From positions 248,001 to 312,000 of the forward strand of contig CAOLHI010001442.1 of assembly GCA_948474755.1 (NCBI GenBank): 64,000 bases of DNA, read 5' to 3'. This document shows positions 1 through 11,465 of the stretch, one piece after another. The position numbers and the translations under genes were made by a program. Each line of letters begins with the position of its first letter. The stretch's first letter is position 1. The DNA is from Ctenosaura bakeri (lineage: Eukaryota > Chordata > Lepidosauria > Squamata > Iguanidae). Under the pieces are notes generated by a model, which did not search any database, had not been told where the DNA came from, and was given only the letters and a program-made list of their open reading frames with translations.

Positions 1-1056
1 GGCAGAACTGAGGGCAGGGCAACACAGCAAGATCTTTAACCCAGTTTTTACGGAATCAGACCACATGAAAACCCAGGGAAAATGTTCAATCACAGTGTTT
101 TATTGAGGGGAATTCGCTCATGCATGTACACAAAATATGGACAATCACACATTCACACAAGAGCTAACTGAAAGAGAAAGGGAGGAAAAATTATAGAGAG
201 GCTGTGGGGTTTGGGAGGATTTATAATTACCAATCCAGAAGAGCACTGAAGAGCAGAAATGTATTTTGGCTTAGGTATGACCTAAGGACAGTTCTCATTC
301 AGGAGCCAGATGGACAGAGTGATGGGTAGACCTTCGAGAGACTGCGCTGGGCATCCTGAAATCAAGGGTATTTATACCCTGAAAATAGCCTGTGGCAGTG
401 AGGATTCCAGATGCAAGACAGAGGGAACCTGTTGTGGAAAATGGGTCTTTTGCCTGTTGATGGGCTTAGTGCTCGATTGACAAAGACATGATGGATGTTG
501 TAATAGCTGTCTGTTATGGGTGCTATGAGGAAAGAGGAAGAAATCCAGGTGTACAAGGGACGGATATCTGTCAATCAGTGTCCTGGTGGGCTTCTCACGA
601 TTGCATTCCTTGGAAAATTCCAGCTTCTATTTAAGCCTATTATCGACAGGAATGGTGTGGTGTGTATTTGCCTGACCTGGATAAAGTTTTGAGTTGACCT
701 ATCCTTCTCATGTTTGCAATCAAATTCCTTGTCTCACTCAGTTTCACCTCTCTGTCACCTTTCAGATCTGATTTTGATATCAGAGCCAACTAATACAGTT
801 GCCAACCTAATATCATGCCAGTTTGGTATGGTGCCCATCCAAACCATACTAAAATCAGGGACTTCCAAAGCAGGGTCTTACACCTGTAGTAAATTCCTAC
901 AATAATGTTCCTTTAATTTATTTCTCTGTTTATTTTTACCCAAATGCTCTCACTTGGTTCACTCTGATCACTCTCATGGATTTCTGTACAGTTAAATTTG
1001 TCTGTGACATTTAATGCTACTCCCCCTGCTTTTCTTCCACATCTATTCTTGACTTG

Positions 1057-1257
1057 GGCCATTTCCGCACAATACTGTTATAGTGCTATTATTCCATTTT
1101 TAACATCCTGTGGAATTCTGGGATATGCAGTTTAGAGAGAGGCATTTAGAATTCTCAGCCAGAGAGCTTTTTGGACTTACTAAACTACAAACCCCAGAAT
1201 TCCACAGGATGTTGAAAGTGGAATAATAACACTATAACAGGTAGTGAGGAAATGGCC
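1057..1257. mobile_element. Hairpin MITE, family A copy 1
   Basis: The two ends are inverted copies: GGCCATTTCCGCAC at the left and a GGAAATGGCC end at the right. The arms continue inward through TGTTATAGTGCTATTATTCC and CATCCTGTGGAATTCTGGG, then into an unpaired centre. Five further copies with the same ends occur in the window (2682, 14498, 31306, 35946, 36164), so this is a dispersed non-autonomous DNA transposon. CTTGG occurs just outside both ends if the element is trimmed by one base; this could be a target duplication or chance. No coding capacity. Confidence 0.8.
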
Positions 1258-1306
1258 TTGGTCATACCCTTCAACCATAATACTGTATTCCAATCATGGG
1301 AATCCT

Positions 1307-1384
1307 CACATCAGGTCTCCGTTATGCCTATAAAGTTGTATTTATCACATCAGGTCTCTGTTATGCCTATAAAGTTGTATTTAT
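1307..1384. repeat. Two-copy 39-bp tandem repeat
   Basis: A 39-bp unit beginning CACATCAGGTCTCCGTTATG is repeated head to tail at 1307 and 1346 with a single C/T difference. The near identity indicates a recent local duplication. There is no sign of function. Confidence 0.85.
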
Positions 1385-1650
1385 CTTCCTGCGCTAGGAC
1401 TTCAAGCTCATCTTGTATGCTTCCCAAACTCTCTGTGTTGGTAGATAGACATTTGAAGCTTTGTCCCTTCCTAAAAAAGCTGGTAGCAGCTTTGAAAGAC
1501 ATTAGTAGGGCTTGTAGTTTTACAAGAGGCCAGGTAAGTTTGTCATGAAAATACTAATATGCCAGTAAAGCAAGCTATTGATGGACAAGAAGGGCCAGTG
1601 AAAGGATTTCAAACTGAAAGTACTGAATATCCCAAGAGTACCCAAACTTC

Positions 1651-1890
1651 AGCTGTGTCTACATAGCACTACACAGCTATGTCAGTTTCATACCATTTTA
1701 ACAGTCATGGCTTTGTCTTAAGAAATCCTGGGATCTGTAATTAAGAGAGGCAGTTAGAATTTGTGTTGACATGCAGAAGAGTTGTCTGACAGAGAATTCT
1801 AAGTACCTCTTCTCCAAACCAGAAATTGAAGAAATCACGTAGGATAAAACTATGGTACTTGAAGTGGTATGAAAGTGATATAATTATGGA
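1651..1890. mobile_element. Diverged hairpin MITE, family B-like
   Basis: Weak inverted similarity links the left part (TCATACCATTTTAACAGTCATGG) with the right part (CATGGTACTTGAAGTGGTATGA on the same axis), with a centre containing AATCCTGGGATCTGTAATTA and a GAGAATTCTAAG motif as in the other hairpin elements here. The ends are too decayed to fix exactly, so the boundaries are approximate. Confidence 0.45.
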
Positions 1891-2681
1891 TGCATTCTTA
1901 ATTTTGTGCAGTTGTTACTGGGGCTGTTTGTATTATGTTTGATGATGATTATTCTTCTTTACGTGGGAAATTAAAAATAAAACCTATGTGTTTCAGAGAG
2001 CAGTGGGAGAGTAAGGGGAGATGCTCAGTATTAGTTCTTAAAGTGTCTAGTCCACAAATGCTTTGGTTTGCATTATTCAGCAGCTACCATACTTTTCATA
2101 CTTTTAATATCTTCTCTGCAAAATTGCGTATGACTATTGACTGCAATTGACAAAGCTGGCTCTAGTGGGTTATTTTTGGAGAGGGGCTCAGCGGGGTACC
2201 TCCTGTGCCTTCCTCTCATTTTATATTGCTAGTTACATCATAGGTCATATATGAGCTACCACTGTACATTTCCCATAATGTCCCAACTGCTCGCCATAGT
2301 AGCTCTACTCTGTCAGAAGTTAAGATGGCTGTTCAGAGTAGCCCAGCGTGGGGAGGGGATCATCAGTGCTGTTGGTTCTTAACCCTCCAACACTTCCGGG
2401 ATGAAAACTGGGACACATGGGTCCAGCCATTATCAGAGTGTGGTCAAAAGGCTGTAGCCAGGTAACCAGAGGGCAAAAGTTATTAGTGAGAAAGAACACT
2501 CAGAAATTCAAAAAGTGAATTGGAGTCAGATAGTACAGGATGTTCTGTTCCAAAGCTAGGAGAGGCTGCAGCAGGTTGCTTTTGCTTCAGCTTACTAGGA
2601 ACGGCAAGATTCTACCTCCTCTTCCCCTCTCCTTACTGCTGAGTTAATTAAATGCCAACTACTTTCGTACTCTCAACTTAT

Positions 2682-2884
2682 GGCCATTTCCGCCCTAGAC
2701 TGCGATAGTGCTATTATCCCACTTTCAACATCCCATGGAATTCTGGGGTTTGTAGTTTACTGAGGCCAAAGAGCTCTCTGGCGGAGAATTCTAAAGGCCT
2801 CTCCCTACACTGCAAAGCCCAGGATTCCATAGGATGTTGAAAGTGGGATAATAGCACTAGAACAGAGCGTAGGGCAGAAAGGCC
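2682..2884. mobile_element. Hairpin MITE, family A copy 2
   Basis: Starts GGCCATTTCCGCCCTAGACT and ends with the inverted counterpart GGGCAGAAAGGCC. The arms share GTGCTATTATCCCACTTTCA with the reverse complement near the right end, and the centre contains GAGAATTCTAAAGGCC. Same family as 1057-1257. No coding capacity. Confidence 0.8.
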
Positions 2885-4664
2885 CTCAGTTTGCAGTACT
2901 GTAATTGAAGTACGTCAGGAACAAAGAAGGGAATGAGAGAAGGAAGGAGAAACCAAGACATTTTAAAAGTAGTTCAGAAAATGGGGTGACAGAGGTTATC
3001 AGGGGCCCAACAGCTGTCTGAAGCTGATGTGACGTCTTGTGAAAAGTGGCTACATACCTATGCCAAGATGAAAATCTGCAATTTTACTGATGGCTTTGTT
3101 TTTGCTTTATGTATTTGCAAACTATGCCAGAAGTATCTGCCCGTTCGGCACGAAATGAATATCTTAAAAGAGGAAAGAAGCATTACGTGTAAGTTACAGT
3201 TAGCCTGTGGATTGTCCAGGTGAAAACTGGACTGTAGCATAAAGACTCCACCGTAATTACTGAAACAGCTACTGCACTTCTACGTGCTTCATGATACAGG
3301 CTCACTGGTCCAAGAGCAGGACTGGTGCCAGGTTTGGTAGGGATCTTGTGCTTCAGAATGCATCAGGTGACTATTCTGTCTCTCCCTTCTTAACTGATTT
3401 TTCCTTGAAAGAAAAAAAGAGAGAGAGAGAGAGAGGCAGAAGCAGTGAAAAACAAATCTGGAAGCTTGCAAATGGAGAACAGTGTTGTCTGGGGAACCCC
3501 TTCCTCTCTCTGGAGAAGACAGGACAGTTGCATAATAGAAACACCTTCAGGGATCTGCTTTTTTTGTCTGAGAGGGTAGTGAAACTTTTCTCTGAATTTC
3601 TGCCCATCCCCCACATATCAGCGAATCTTAGGAAAGGGAAACATTGAGAATAGGATGATGTTAGATTTTAATTTCTTCCTATTTGGAATTGAACTGTCGT
3701 AGAAGTATGTGGTGGTGGTGGGGATCAGTCGTCATAGAACTCATCCTGACAGAAAAGCTATTCGCAATGGGATATGAAATTGTTTTGCTTTTGCTTTTTC
3801 ATTCTGAGAGGTGACACGCACAGTTTTAAAATGCCATTTTTTAGAGCTCTGTCTGATAGGTTTGAAAAATGTTGACTGTTTTCTTGTCAAAAGACACAGT
3901 TCAGTTGCTGCAATTTGCTGTGGTAGGAGAATGGCCCACTTCCAGGGAATTGCAGGAAGTGGCCTCTGCTTCACCTGGAAATATTAGCAACCCTGAGGGC
4001 AGAAATCTGGCTATATAAAGGAAAATGGAAATGAGCCATCTTGGAGCCAAGCTCCTGGCCAAAAATAGCTCAGGAAGCAAAAGCGAACCTGTATTTATGC
4101 AGTCTACAGTGCACGCTACTAATATAGGAAGCTTGGCTAAAAATATCAAACGTTAATTATAGGACTCCAAGTCCTATTACTATTAGATAATTATTGGACT
4201 TCTTGCATAAGGGCTTTGAAGATGCTTTATTTTAAGGGTGTGTCAGCAGCTACCCCAAGGATGGGAAATCCTTTTTCTTTGAAAGGCAGATGACTCATAG
4301 GGAATGTCCATCAAGTGGCGACATTGGTCGATTGAGTTAGAGCACGTGGTGGAGCCAAAGCACAACTGGATGGAGTCTGTAGCATCACAAGATCGAATAA
4401 CTTTCTTTCTTCCTTGCTATTTTGTGCTCTCTTTCCTTGTGGGCCATGTGTAAGTTAAGCAGCCCTTGGGCCACAGGATGATCACCCTAGAGCAAGGCAG
4501 GCAACTCCTTGAGGTTCAGAAGCCACACATTTTCCTTTCAGGATCTTGGAGAGCCACCCCTACTGATGGCCATACTGTTAGTTTAGATTAGGACCAGTAT
4601 TCAAGCCCATGGTGCCCAACAGTGACATATAGAAACCAGGGGCCTGGCAGTTGGATGCTGCTTT

Positions 4665-4701
4665 AGCAGAGCCAACAGGACAGTGTCCTGTTGGCTCTGC
4701 T
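4665..4701. repeat. Perfect short palindrome, 17-bp arms
   Basis: AGCAGAGCCAACAGGAC, a 3-nt AGT loop, then its exact reverse complement. It is isolated from the MITE copies and has no other copy that I noticed in the window. The stem is too short and the loop too tight for a usual pri-miRNA hairpin; a small inverted duplication is the simpler explanation. Confidence 0.85.
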
Positions 4702-5406
4702 GGCATGTAGCTAAGTCTAGCTTAAGGGATGGAGAACAGCACTGATCTTTGTTGGATTTTCATACCTAGAAGCCAAGGCACAGAGTCTTTTGGCTTTTCC
4801 TGTAATGCAAAAAATTCTAGGAATGAGGCATCTCATGTCCTGTTCGTGTGCATAGGCTCTCTAGGCAGCCTTTTAGATTTCATATGTAGGAGCTGAATGC
4901 TGACAGAAGTATTGGCTGGTTCTATGATAAACTGCATAGGAGGTTTCCTACCACTTCCTGTGTGGCTGAGGTTGGGATCTAATTGGGAACTGTTATGGGC
5001 TGTGTGTGCTCAACCCTTAATAATCTTTCTAAGTATAGAAATTAAAAGTGGTGTGTGCAGTCCTCCCACAGTGACTGGCAGACGATATAGAGTCTTTCTT
5101 TTGACCAAGCCTAACATTAGGCACCTGCCATTCTGTCTTTATTCATCAAACTGGTGCTGCCTTCCTGCTATTCTACATTTGCCAGCATGGGCAACCAACC
5201 TTTAGGATTCTAAGATGGTAAATTCAACCTTAACCCCATCCTGGCTCTGCCATTGGTGTCATTTATTAAAAATTTTATTTTTAATTGATAAAATGCAGGT
5301 ATGTCTGATATCAGTATGATAATTGGTACAGAAAGAATTATATAAAGCATAAATAATAAATTGGTGCATACCTAAATATCTTTTCCCTCCATTTTTGTCT
5401 TTTCAG

Positions 5407-5490
5407 CCACCGCTGGTCCAAGCAATTTTCAACGGTGATCCTGATGAAATACGCATGTTAATCTACAAAACAGAAGATGTTAATGCTCTG
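5407..5490 (+). CDS. ANKRD44: ANKRD44 coding exon (residues ~10-37)
   Basis: The exon is 84 bp, 28 whole codons, phase 0 at both ends. Translation starts PPLVQAIFNGDPDEIR and ends KTEDVNAL, the outer helices and start of the first ankyrin repeat. The acceptor is TTTTCAG and the donor GTAAGT. It matches the second coding exon of ANKRD44; the expected upstream residues ending in DQ are encoded before the window. It is the only exon here without a full TPLH-type motif because it holds the capping part of the first repeat. Confidence 0.96.
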
Positions 5491-5810
5491 GTAAGTGATT
5501 GTATATATGCTTTCCCCCCAGTCCTTTGTATTCTGAGATTTGACTAGCAGATTTCAGGTTTCATTGTAAGGGAGAAGAACTTCAGGACAAGATTTATATC
5601 AAAGTCCAGAATCCTATTCTCTGGAATTGTTCTTTTTTCCAATATAGAGCACATGTGATTCATTCATGCATTCTACAGCAGAGCAGTATGTGGTTCTTTG
5701 AATGTTGTTGGACTGTGACTCCCAGGTGTCATCACTGTTGACTGCGCTGGTAGTTAAAATCCAACAGCATCTGAAAGTTACAAAATTATTTATTCGTATT
5801 TTAATCACAA

Positions 5811-6168
5811 CTAGCGTATATACCCAGTATTGCCCAGGATTTTATTTTCTCATAGGTAATACTTGTTAGAAAGATTTGAGATCCTGTGTCTCTAATTCCC
5901 CAAACTGTCTTGTCCAGTACCTGTAACTTTTCCCCATATTCCCCAATCCAATTTGTATTCAGCGTTATTAACATAGAGAGGTTGGGTTCCTGAGGTAATA
6001 CAGTGCCCTCTTCCTTGCTGCTAGGCGTCATCTCCATAGCAGTCGGCCTATTCAAGACAGACACAGATGCCCATGAGCTTTCTAGCTGAGAATTCTAAAA
6101 GCCAGCCAATCATATGAGGTCTTCACCTAACACAGACAAACGAACTTTGACTTTTATATATTAGAAGA
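5811..6168 (-). mobile_element. Non-autonomous Helitron, minus strand
   Basis: Read on the minus strand the element starts with TC, followed by TATATAAAAGTCAAAG, and ends CGGG/TGGG-like hairpin then TATACGCTAG. The flanking bases fit insertion between A and T (A at 5810, T at 6169). The same element occurs on the + strand at 50385-51106 and shares both ends and much of the interior, including the run around ATTCCCCAATCCAATTTGTA. No Rep/helicase coding sequence is present, so it depended on an autonomous partner. Confidence 0.8.
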
Positions 6169-7144
6169 TTAAATGGCTTCATAGCAGCCATTTTAAGTAG
6201 GTTAGATTGGCTTAGAGGGAAGGAAGCTGGCTCAGCGTCACCCAGTGAATTTCATGGCTTAGTGGGATAAAGAACCTGGATCTCTCAAGCCCCTGTTTAA
6301 CCATCCACTGAAGTGGCTCTCCTTACCTATAGTAACTTTACCTATCCATGCCTTATGGTAGTGATGACAATGTTATCAATACAAATCAATCTGTTTGCTT
6401 TTCTCCCTTATTTTTGTTTAATAGACTAAGGAGATATGTGCCCTTTGACATGCTTTGCTAATATATACTAGGACCTGTTACTAGTTATATATGATAAACA
6501 AGTATATTGGTCAGAGAGATAGGTGTCACGAAGAATAATCTCATGTAGTATAAATTATTGTTCTTCCACCACCATCCCAGCCATGTCCTGACTTTAATGA
6601 CTGTGTATTCTGTCATCATATCAAGTTTAGCATAAGGAGTTGTTAAGGAGAAAGAGATTTTTCCACCATAAGCATAGATTTAATCACATTTGATTATTTT
6701 AGGTATCAGGATGTCTTTTATTCATTTATTTGCTGCTGTTGTTGTTTTGACTAGCATCTTTCCAAATATTAAAATTTAATGCTTTAGGACTCAAATCATT
6801 GAGGAACTATAGATGACATTTTTCTGGAGGTTCCTTGTATTGTCTCTTTGCTGCAGGTTGTGGAGAGTGTCATTGATGCTATGATTTTTCTCTGACCAGT
6901 AAACCCTGAGGGAAACTTGAGGGACTAATGCAGTGCAAATGTTACTTCAGTACACAAGTTGTCATACTGCCACTGTAGGGATCGTCACTGGAGAATGATG
7001 TGGAGTTCTCAGAGTATTTCAAGAGATTGGGAGGGTTATCAGGAAGATTCTTGGGTGTGATGTCAGTAGACCCATTTCCTCAAGACGTGGAGAGCAACCC
7101 ATCCCCACTAATTTAGACACAGAGGCTGAGCCACCACCTAGGGT

Positions 7145-7362
7145 CCTTTCATAGTGTGTAGTTATAACACTATGGTTCCACTTGAACTGGCGATATCCTG
7201 TGAACTCCTGGGATTGGCAGTATAAGTAGGGGCTTTTAGAATCCTCAGTCAGGGAGCTCTTCTAGTCACTCACCAAACTGCAAACCCAAGGAGTCCATAA
7301 GATGCAGCCATGGCAGTTCAAGTGGAATCATAGTGCTGTATCTATGTAGTGTGGAAAGGCCC
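7145..7362. mobile_element. Hairpin MITE, family B copy
   Basis: Left end CCTTTCATAGTGTGTAG leads into ATAACACTATGGTTCCACTT; the right end is the inverted counterpart (AAGTGGAATCATAGTGCTGT then GTGTGGAAAGG). The centre carries AATCCTCAGTCAGGGAGCTC, resembling the centre of family A, so the two hairpin families are probably related. Similar copies at 23084-23299 and 25078-25286. Boundaries approximate. Confidence 0.7.
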
Positions 7363-8994
7363 TTATTCCTAAAGAACACAAGTAAGAGATAGTACAATGT
7401 CAGCAGGCTGTCAGGTGAAGGACTGCCCATGTTAGGCCCTGAACTCTTTGCTGCATATAGAATTCCTTATGGATAAGGCTCATAAATAAAAATCTTCCAA
7501 GATCTCTCTCATGATTTCCACCTGTTTTTAGTCCTTGGTGGGGCTTTAAGGGCAAAAAGGGGGATGGTTTGCAGAAATATGTCTGCTTTCCAGCTCCCAG
7601 ACTTCTGTATAGCACTCTCTGTGCATCTGTGTTCCCCAAGAGGTCTGGAGTGCTTTGGCCCTTGGACATTCTTGAACATCATCTTTGAGAGATCCCAAGC
7701 CAGAACTGAACCTGTTCAGTATCTTCTAGCTCTGCAGCCTTGTCAAACTGAGTTGCATTCAGTCAGCAGCAAAGACTGGATGGGTCTGTGCTTGAAACTG
7801 AAGGGCAGAAGTCCTCTTGTTGATTTGATGGATGATCTCTTTGCTAAGCAACCTTAGGTCCCATTTCAGGAGAAAGGTGGCATATAAATATAATTGGTTG
7901 ATTGACTGATTGGTTGATTGATTGATAGCTGTTTGTTAGGTCAAGGGAGTATTATAATCAATGTCTGAGCACTCCTCTGATTCGACCATCAATATGTGGA
8001 AACTGTCCCAGATGGCTTGGAAAGTTTTTGAAGTTATCTTTCTGATGAAAGGCCTTGTACCAAACTTCTGGGGAATTTGCATTGGGCAGACAAAAAGAAT
8101 GAAGATGCCCCACAGCCTCTTCTGTCTTCATTCTTTTCTGAAATTAGAAACCTTTTGCTGCCTGAAGCATTCTTTGTACAGTCCTGTCTTATTCTCTCTA
8201 ACAGTAATTACTGGTTTTTACTGTAAGAGGAGTAGTCTTTAATTTGATGGCTAATACTGCAACTTCAAAAGGGGTACCTTTTTGCTTAGAGCAAGGCCAA
8301 CAAATTATGCCCTTGGTGAGGTAGATGCGAAATATTCAAGGTCATTTCTGTTTAAGGCAGAAATAAATAATTATTCCATTCTTAAATGAAAAAACAGCAT
8401 TTCTTTTCTCAAGAGAGACTGAATAGGTAAAAATTTCCAGAGATGTAGTTGTGTTTCTTTGTTGTAGTGAAGACTGTTAAATGCCTACCAAATTTGTTAT
8501 GGTGTGCACTTTTGTGGACTGGTGTTGACTTTGGCTATGAAATGTGTAAAGTGTTATCTTCAGATGAATATAGGCACATGTTGCTGAAGAAAATATAAGC
8601 AAGGGGTCAGATGGAAATAAAATGCAAAAAAAGAGGCTGGGACAAGTATGTTGAAGCTTAGGTATATGCAACATAAGCATGATAAGTGATAATAACAGAA
8701 ACATAGCTATGTTAATTAACACCTCTGTTGGGATTTGCTGTCATCATCATCAACAGTTAAAGCCAGAGCCAGTTGAAATTATTGATGATGTAATTCAGCA
8801 GTTTTATATTGCCGTCTCCCTTTTGACTTGACTTTATTCTAGACTGAACAAATAAATCAATTTAGCCCTTGCTGTTTGGACTAGCTTTCACTTGAGCATG
8901 CATTTTGGTTCAGGGATACAATGCCAGTTCATGGTTTGAAGTTATGTGAATGATCCTGCGTTGTGCTTGGGTGTGTGCTCTCTTCTCTCGTGTT

Positions 8995-9068
8995 TTGCTT
9001 GACAAATAGCTTCCTGATTTCCTGCTACGTGTTATGCTTGACAAATAACTTCCTGATTTCCTGCTACA
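8995..9068. repeat. Two-copy ~38-bp tandem repeat
   Basis: GCTTGACAAATAGCTTCCTG followed by ATTTCCTGCTAC is repeated immediately with one A/G difference. The second copy runs into the left terminal inverted repeat of the element at 9062-9505. Confidence 0.75.
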
Positions 9069-9505
9069 AGTTTCTTTTAGCTTCATGCAAATAACTGTAT
9101 TCTTAGTTCAAATAATTTATTTCACCAGAACTGGCAACTACAGTTTGCATGAGTCCAACAAACTAGCATTTGCTAGTTGAAACCATAGTTTGCCATTCAA
9201 AATGTAATAGGAAGTGGTCATGGCACCTATCAACCGAGCAGATAAAGGAGGAAAGAGTGTTTAAAGAGCATATCTCTCATTCATTCTTGGTTTGGCTTTA
9301 CATCTGAAGTGATCCTCTGCACGTATTCATGCCACCATTAAACAGCCCTTCCTACACAAAATGAAAGGACGTATTTAATTGAATGTTGTAAAGTTTTGCT
9401 CCTACAGCAAAACAAGGATTGAAACTTGGATTGTTGTAAGGGATAAAGTGCTATCTTGAACTAAGAATGCAGTTATTTGCAAGAAGCTAAAAGAAACTTG
9501 TAGCA
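9062..9505. mobile_element. DNA element with 50-bp terminal inverted repeats
   Basis: The first 50 bases (beginning TGCTACAAGTTTCTTTTAGC) and the last 50 are inverted copies matching at 48 of 50 positions. The 344-bp interior has no coding capacity and contains smaller inverted words such as AACTAGCATTTGCTAGTT. This is the form of a non-autonomous cut-and-paste transposon. No clean target duplication is visible and I do not recognise the family. Confidence 0.7.
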
Positions 9506-10001
9506 TCTAAAACAAAATGTCATAAATTGTAAATTTTGAGAATAGCATCAAGATTGGACATGTTTGCCTCTGACAGCAGGATTTAGTGTTACGTGTCAGG
9601 TGGATCCATAATTGGTTGGAAACTAATGCTCAAAGTGTCATAATCAGTGGCTCTGTTTCATGCTGGAAGGAGGTCTTGAGCAGAGTACCTCTTATTTTTG
9701 GCCCATTACTCTTCAACAGTTGTATCAGTGAATCAGATGATGGTGTGGAGGGAATCATTATCAGGTTTGCAGGTGCCCCAAAACTGAGAGGGATGGTTAA
9801 CACATTGGAAGATGGGAACAGAATTGAAAAGGACCTAGATAAATGAGAAAATTGGCCAAAAATTAATAAAATGAAACTCAATACAGACAAATGCAAAATC
9901 CAACATTTAGGCCACAAAAAGCAAATGCACACTTATAGCATGAAGTGTACGTGGTTTAGGAGTACTGCATGCAAAAAAGACTTGTGATTATTATTGCTTA
10001 T

Positions 10002-10015
10002 AAATTGAAAATGCA
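10002..10015 (+). repeat. Left target-site duplication of the L1
   Basis: AAATTGAAAATGCA is repeated exactly at 11452-11465, immediately after the L1 poly(A)-rich tail. Removal of one copy and the L1 restores continuous CR1 sequence. Confidence 0.9.
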
Positions 10016-11012
10016 TATATCAATATTAACTCCGATAGTGATGATGGAAAAATTTCCAATAAATTTAAGAGAAATAATAGAGAAAGAAATAAAAAAACAA
10101 AAAATTTATAGATTAAAAGAATGGATGAAAATAATGATAAATAAAGATAGAATGAAAGAGAGATTGCAGGAAACTAAAATATCCTGGTTTAATTATATAC
10201 AATTAGAGCAATGGACAAAGAGTATGAAAAGATATGTTAAGGATTTTAAAGAATATACTAAATTTGAACAAATTATTATTCAAAGAGAAAATATGCAAGA
10301 AAATGAAATACTAAAAGGTATTACAAGTGAAATATATAAAATATTAGCAAAAGAACAAGAAGAGGATTTTCTTAGAAAAATATGGGAGGAAGAGATAGTA
10401 CAAAATATAGATATACAAGAATGGAGAAAAATTTGGAAACAACGTCATTTAAAAAAATTATCAATAAGAATAAAAGAGAATTATTATAAATTAGTGTGGA
10501 AATGGTACTTGACTCCAGTGAAATTAAATCAAATAGATGAGAAATATTCAAGATTATGTTGGAGAGGATGTCAAGAAATTGGTACATATATGCATATGTG
10601 GTGGAATTGCAATAAGATAATGGAGTTTTGGCAAAAGGTTTTTAAAGAGATAAAAGAGATTATAGGAGCAGATATACCAGTATGTCCAAATATTGCATTG
10701 TTATCTATATATGATAAGGTTGAGTGTACTCAAGTAAAGAAAGAATTAATAACAAATTTGTTAACTGCAGCGAGATTAATAATAGCAAAAAAATGGAAAG
10801 CAAATGAAAAATTTCAAATAGAGGAATGGTATAACGAAGTGTGGAAAATTGCAATTAATGATAAACTAACATGTAGAATTAGGTTTATGAAAGGTTTGGT
10901 TAAAGGGAATGATTTTGAAGAAATTTGGAAAATATTTTTGGATAAAGTTCTGAAAAGAGATAGTAATACTACCCTGTCAAAAGAAGAATGGCAATTTTGG
11001 AAAGTGGATTAA
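10016..11012 (+). pseudogene. L1 ORF2 C-terminal fragment
   Basis: About 330 codons are open without a stop or frameshift. The protein is lysine/isoleucine/glutamate rich, followed by KWYLTPVKLNQIDEKYSRL and a cysteine-histidine motif CWRGCQEIGTYMHMWWNC, i.e. C-x3-C-x7-H-x4-C, which is the C-terminal zinc-knuckle-like motif of vertebrate L1 ORF2p. The endonuclease and reverse transcriptase domains are missing by 5' truncation, so no activity is expected. The open frame continues upstream into CR1 sequence (to 9969) by chance. Codon use is strongly A/T biased compared with the host exons. Confidence 0.9.
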
Positions 11013-11451
11013 ATAAAAAGTTGGCTCTGGGGGGTGGGTATTTTTTAGTTTTAGTTTTGTTTTTCTTTTATGTTGTATATTTTGTAATTCTTAGTAGGTG
11101 TGTGTGTTAAACTTGTGATTTATAGATTTAAAAGGATAAGTGATGTCAATGTTTTTTTAAAAAAAAAAATTAAAAGAATTAACAATAGAAATAGATTAAA
11201 GGGGATGTGAAAAATATTGAATTAAATGTGAAATTATAATAGTTGAACAGATTTATAAATTTAAGGGTAAAGGTGCAAAATAACAATGAAAGTTAGTATT
11301 GCTTAAGAGAAGAGAAAAAAAAGAAAAAGAAAAAAAATTATTTTTTTTTAATTCACTATTATGTATATCACATGGTGTTTAATTTTTTTTTTCTTGTTTT
11401 GTATTTGTGATTTAGTTATATAATTAATAAAAATTTAAAAAATTAAAAAAA
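10016..11451 (+). mobile_element. 5'-truncated L1 insertion
   Basis: The segment is much more A-rich than its flanks, is bounded by an exact 14-bp target duplication and ends in an A-rich tail preceded by AATAAA at 11426-11431. It comprises the last ~330 codons of L1 ORF2 (to the TAA at 11010-11012) and a ~440-bp A/T-rich 3' untranslated part. 5' truncation, poly(A) tail and a TSD of this length are the signature of target-primed reverse transcription by L1. The open frame and perfect TSD suggest it is among the younger insertions here. It sits inside a CR1, so it post-dates that element. Confidence 0.92.
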
Positions 11452-11465
11452 AAATTGAAAATGCA
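11452..11465 (+). repeat. Right target-site duplication of the L1
   Basis: Exact copy of the 14 bases at 10002-10015, directly after the A-rich tail. Confidence 0.9.

Larger units (their letters stand above)
1..5406 (+). other. ANKRD44: Intron (3' part) upstream of first exon in window
   Basis: No coding exon is recognisable. The intron holds hairpin MITE copies at 1057-1257, 1651-1890 and 2682-2884, a two-copy 39-bp tandem repeat at 1307-1384 and a perfect 17-bp-arm palindrome at 4665-4701. The remainder (1-1056, 2885-4664, 4702-5406) looks like unique or too-decayed sequence. Open frames here are short and lack any recognisable protein similarity. The segment ends in a T-rich tract and the acceptor TTTTCAG. 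Confidence 0.8.

Noticed and set aside
1..360. ANKRD44 promoter or first exon
   Set aside because: No CpG-rich segment and no N-terminal coding sequence are visible; the window starts inside an intron.
3291..3647. 118-codon open frame with a GAGAGA run
   Set aside because: Composition is dominated by a simple purine repeat; no domain or exon-like borders.
4665..4701. microRNA precursor or terminator hairpin
   Set aside because: The 17-bp stem with a 3-base loop is too short and tight for a pri-miRNA, and bacterial-type terminators do not apply here.
4897..5205. 102-codon open frame upstream of the first exon
   Set aside because: No similarity to ANKRD44 N terminus or any known protein and no start or splice context.
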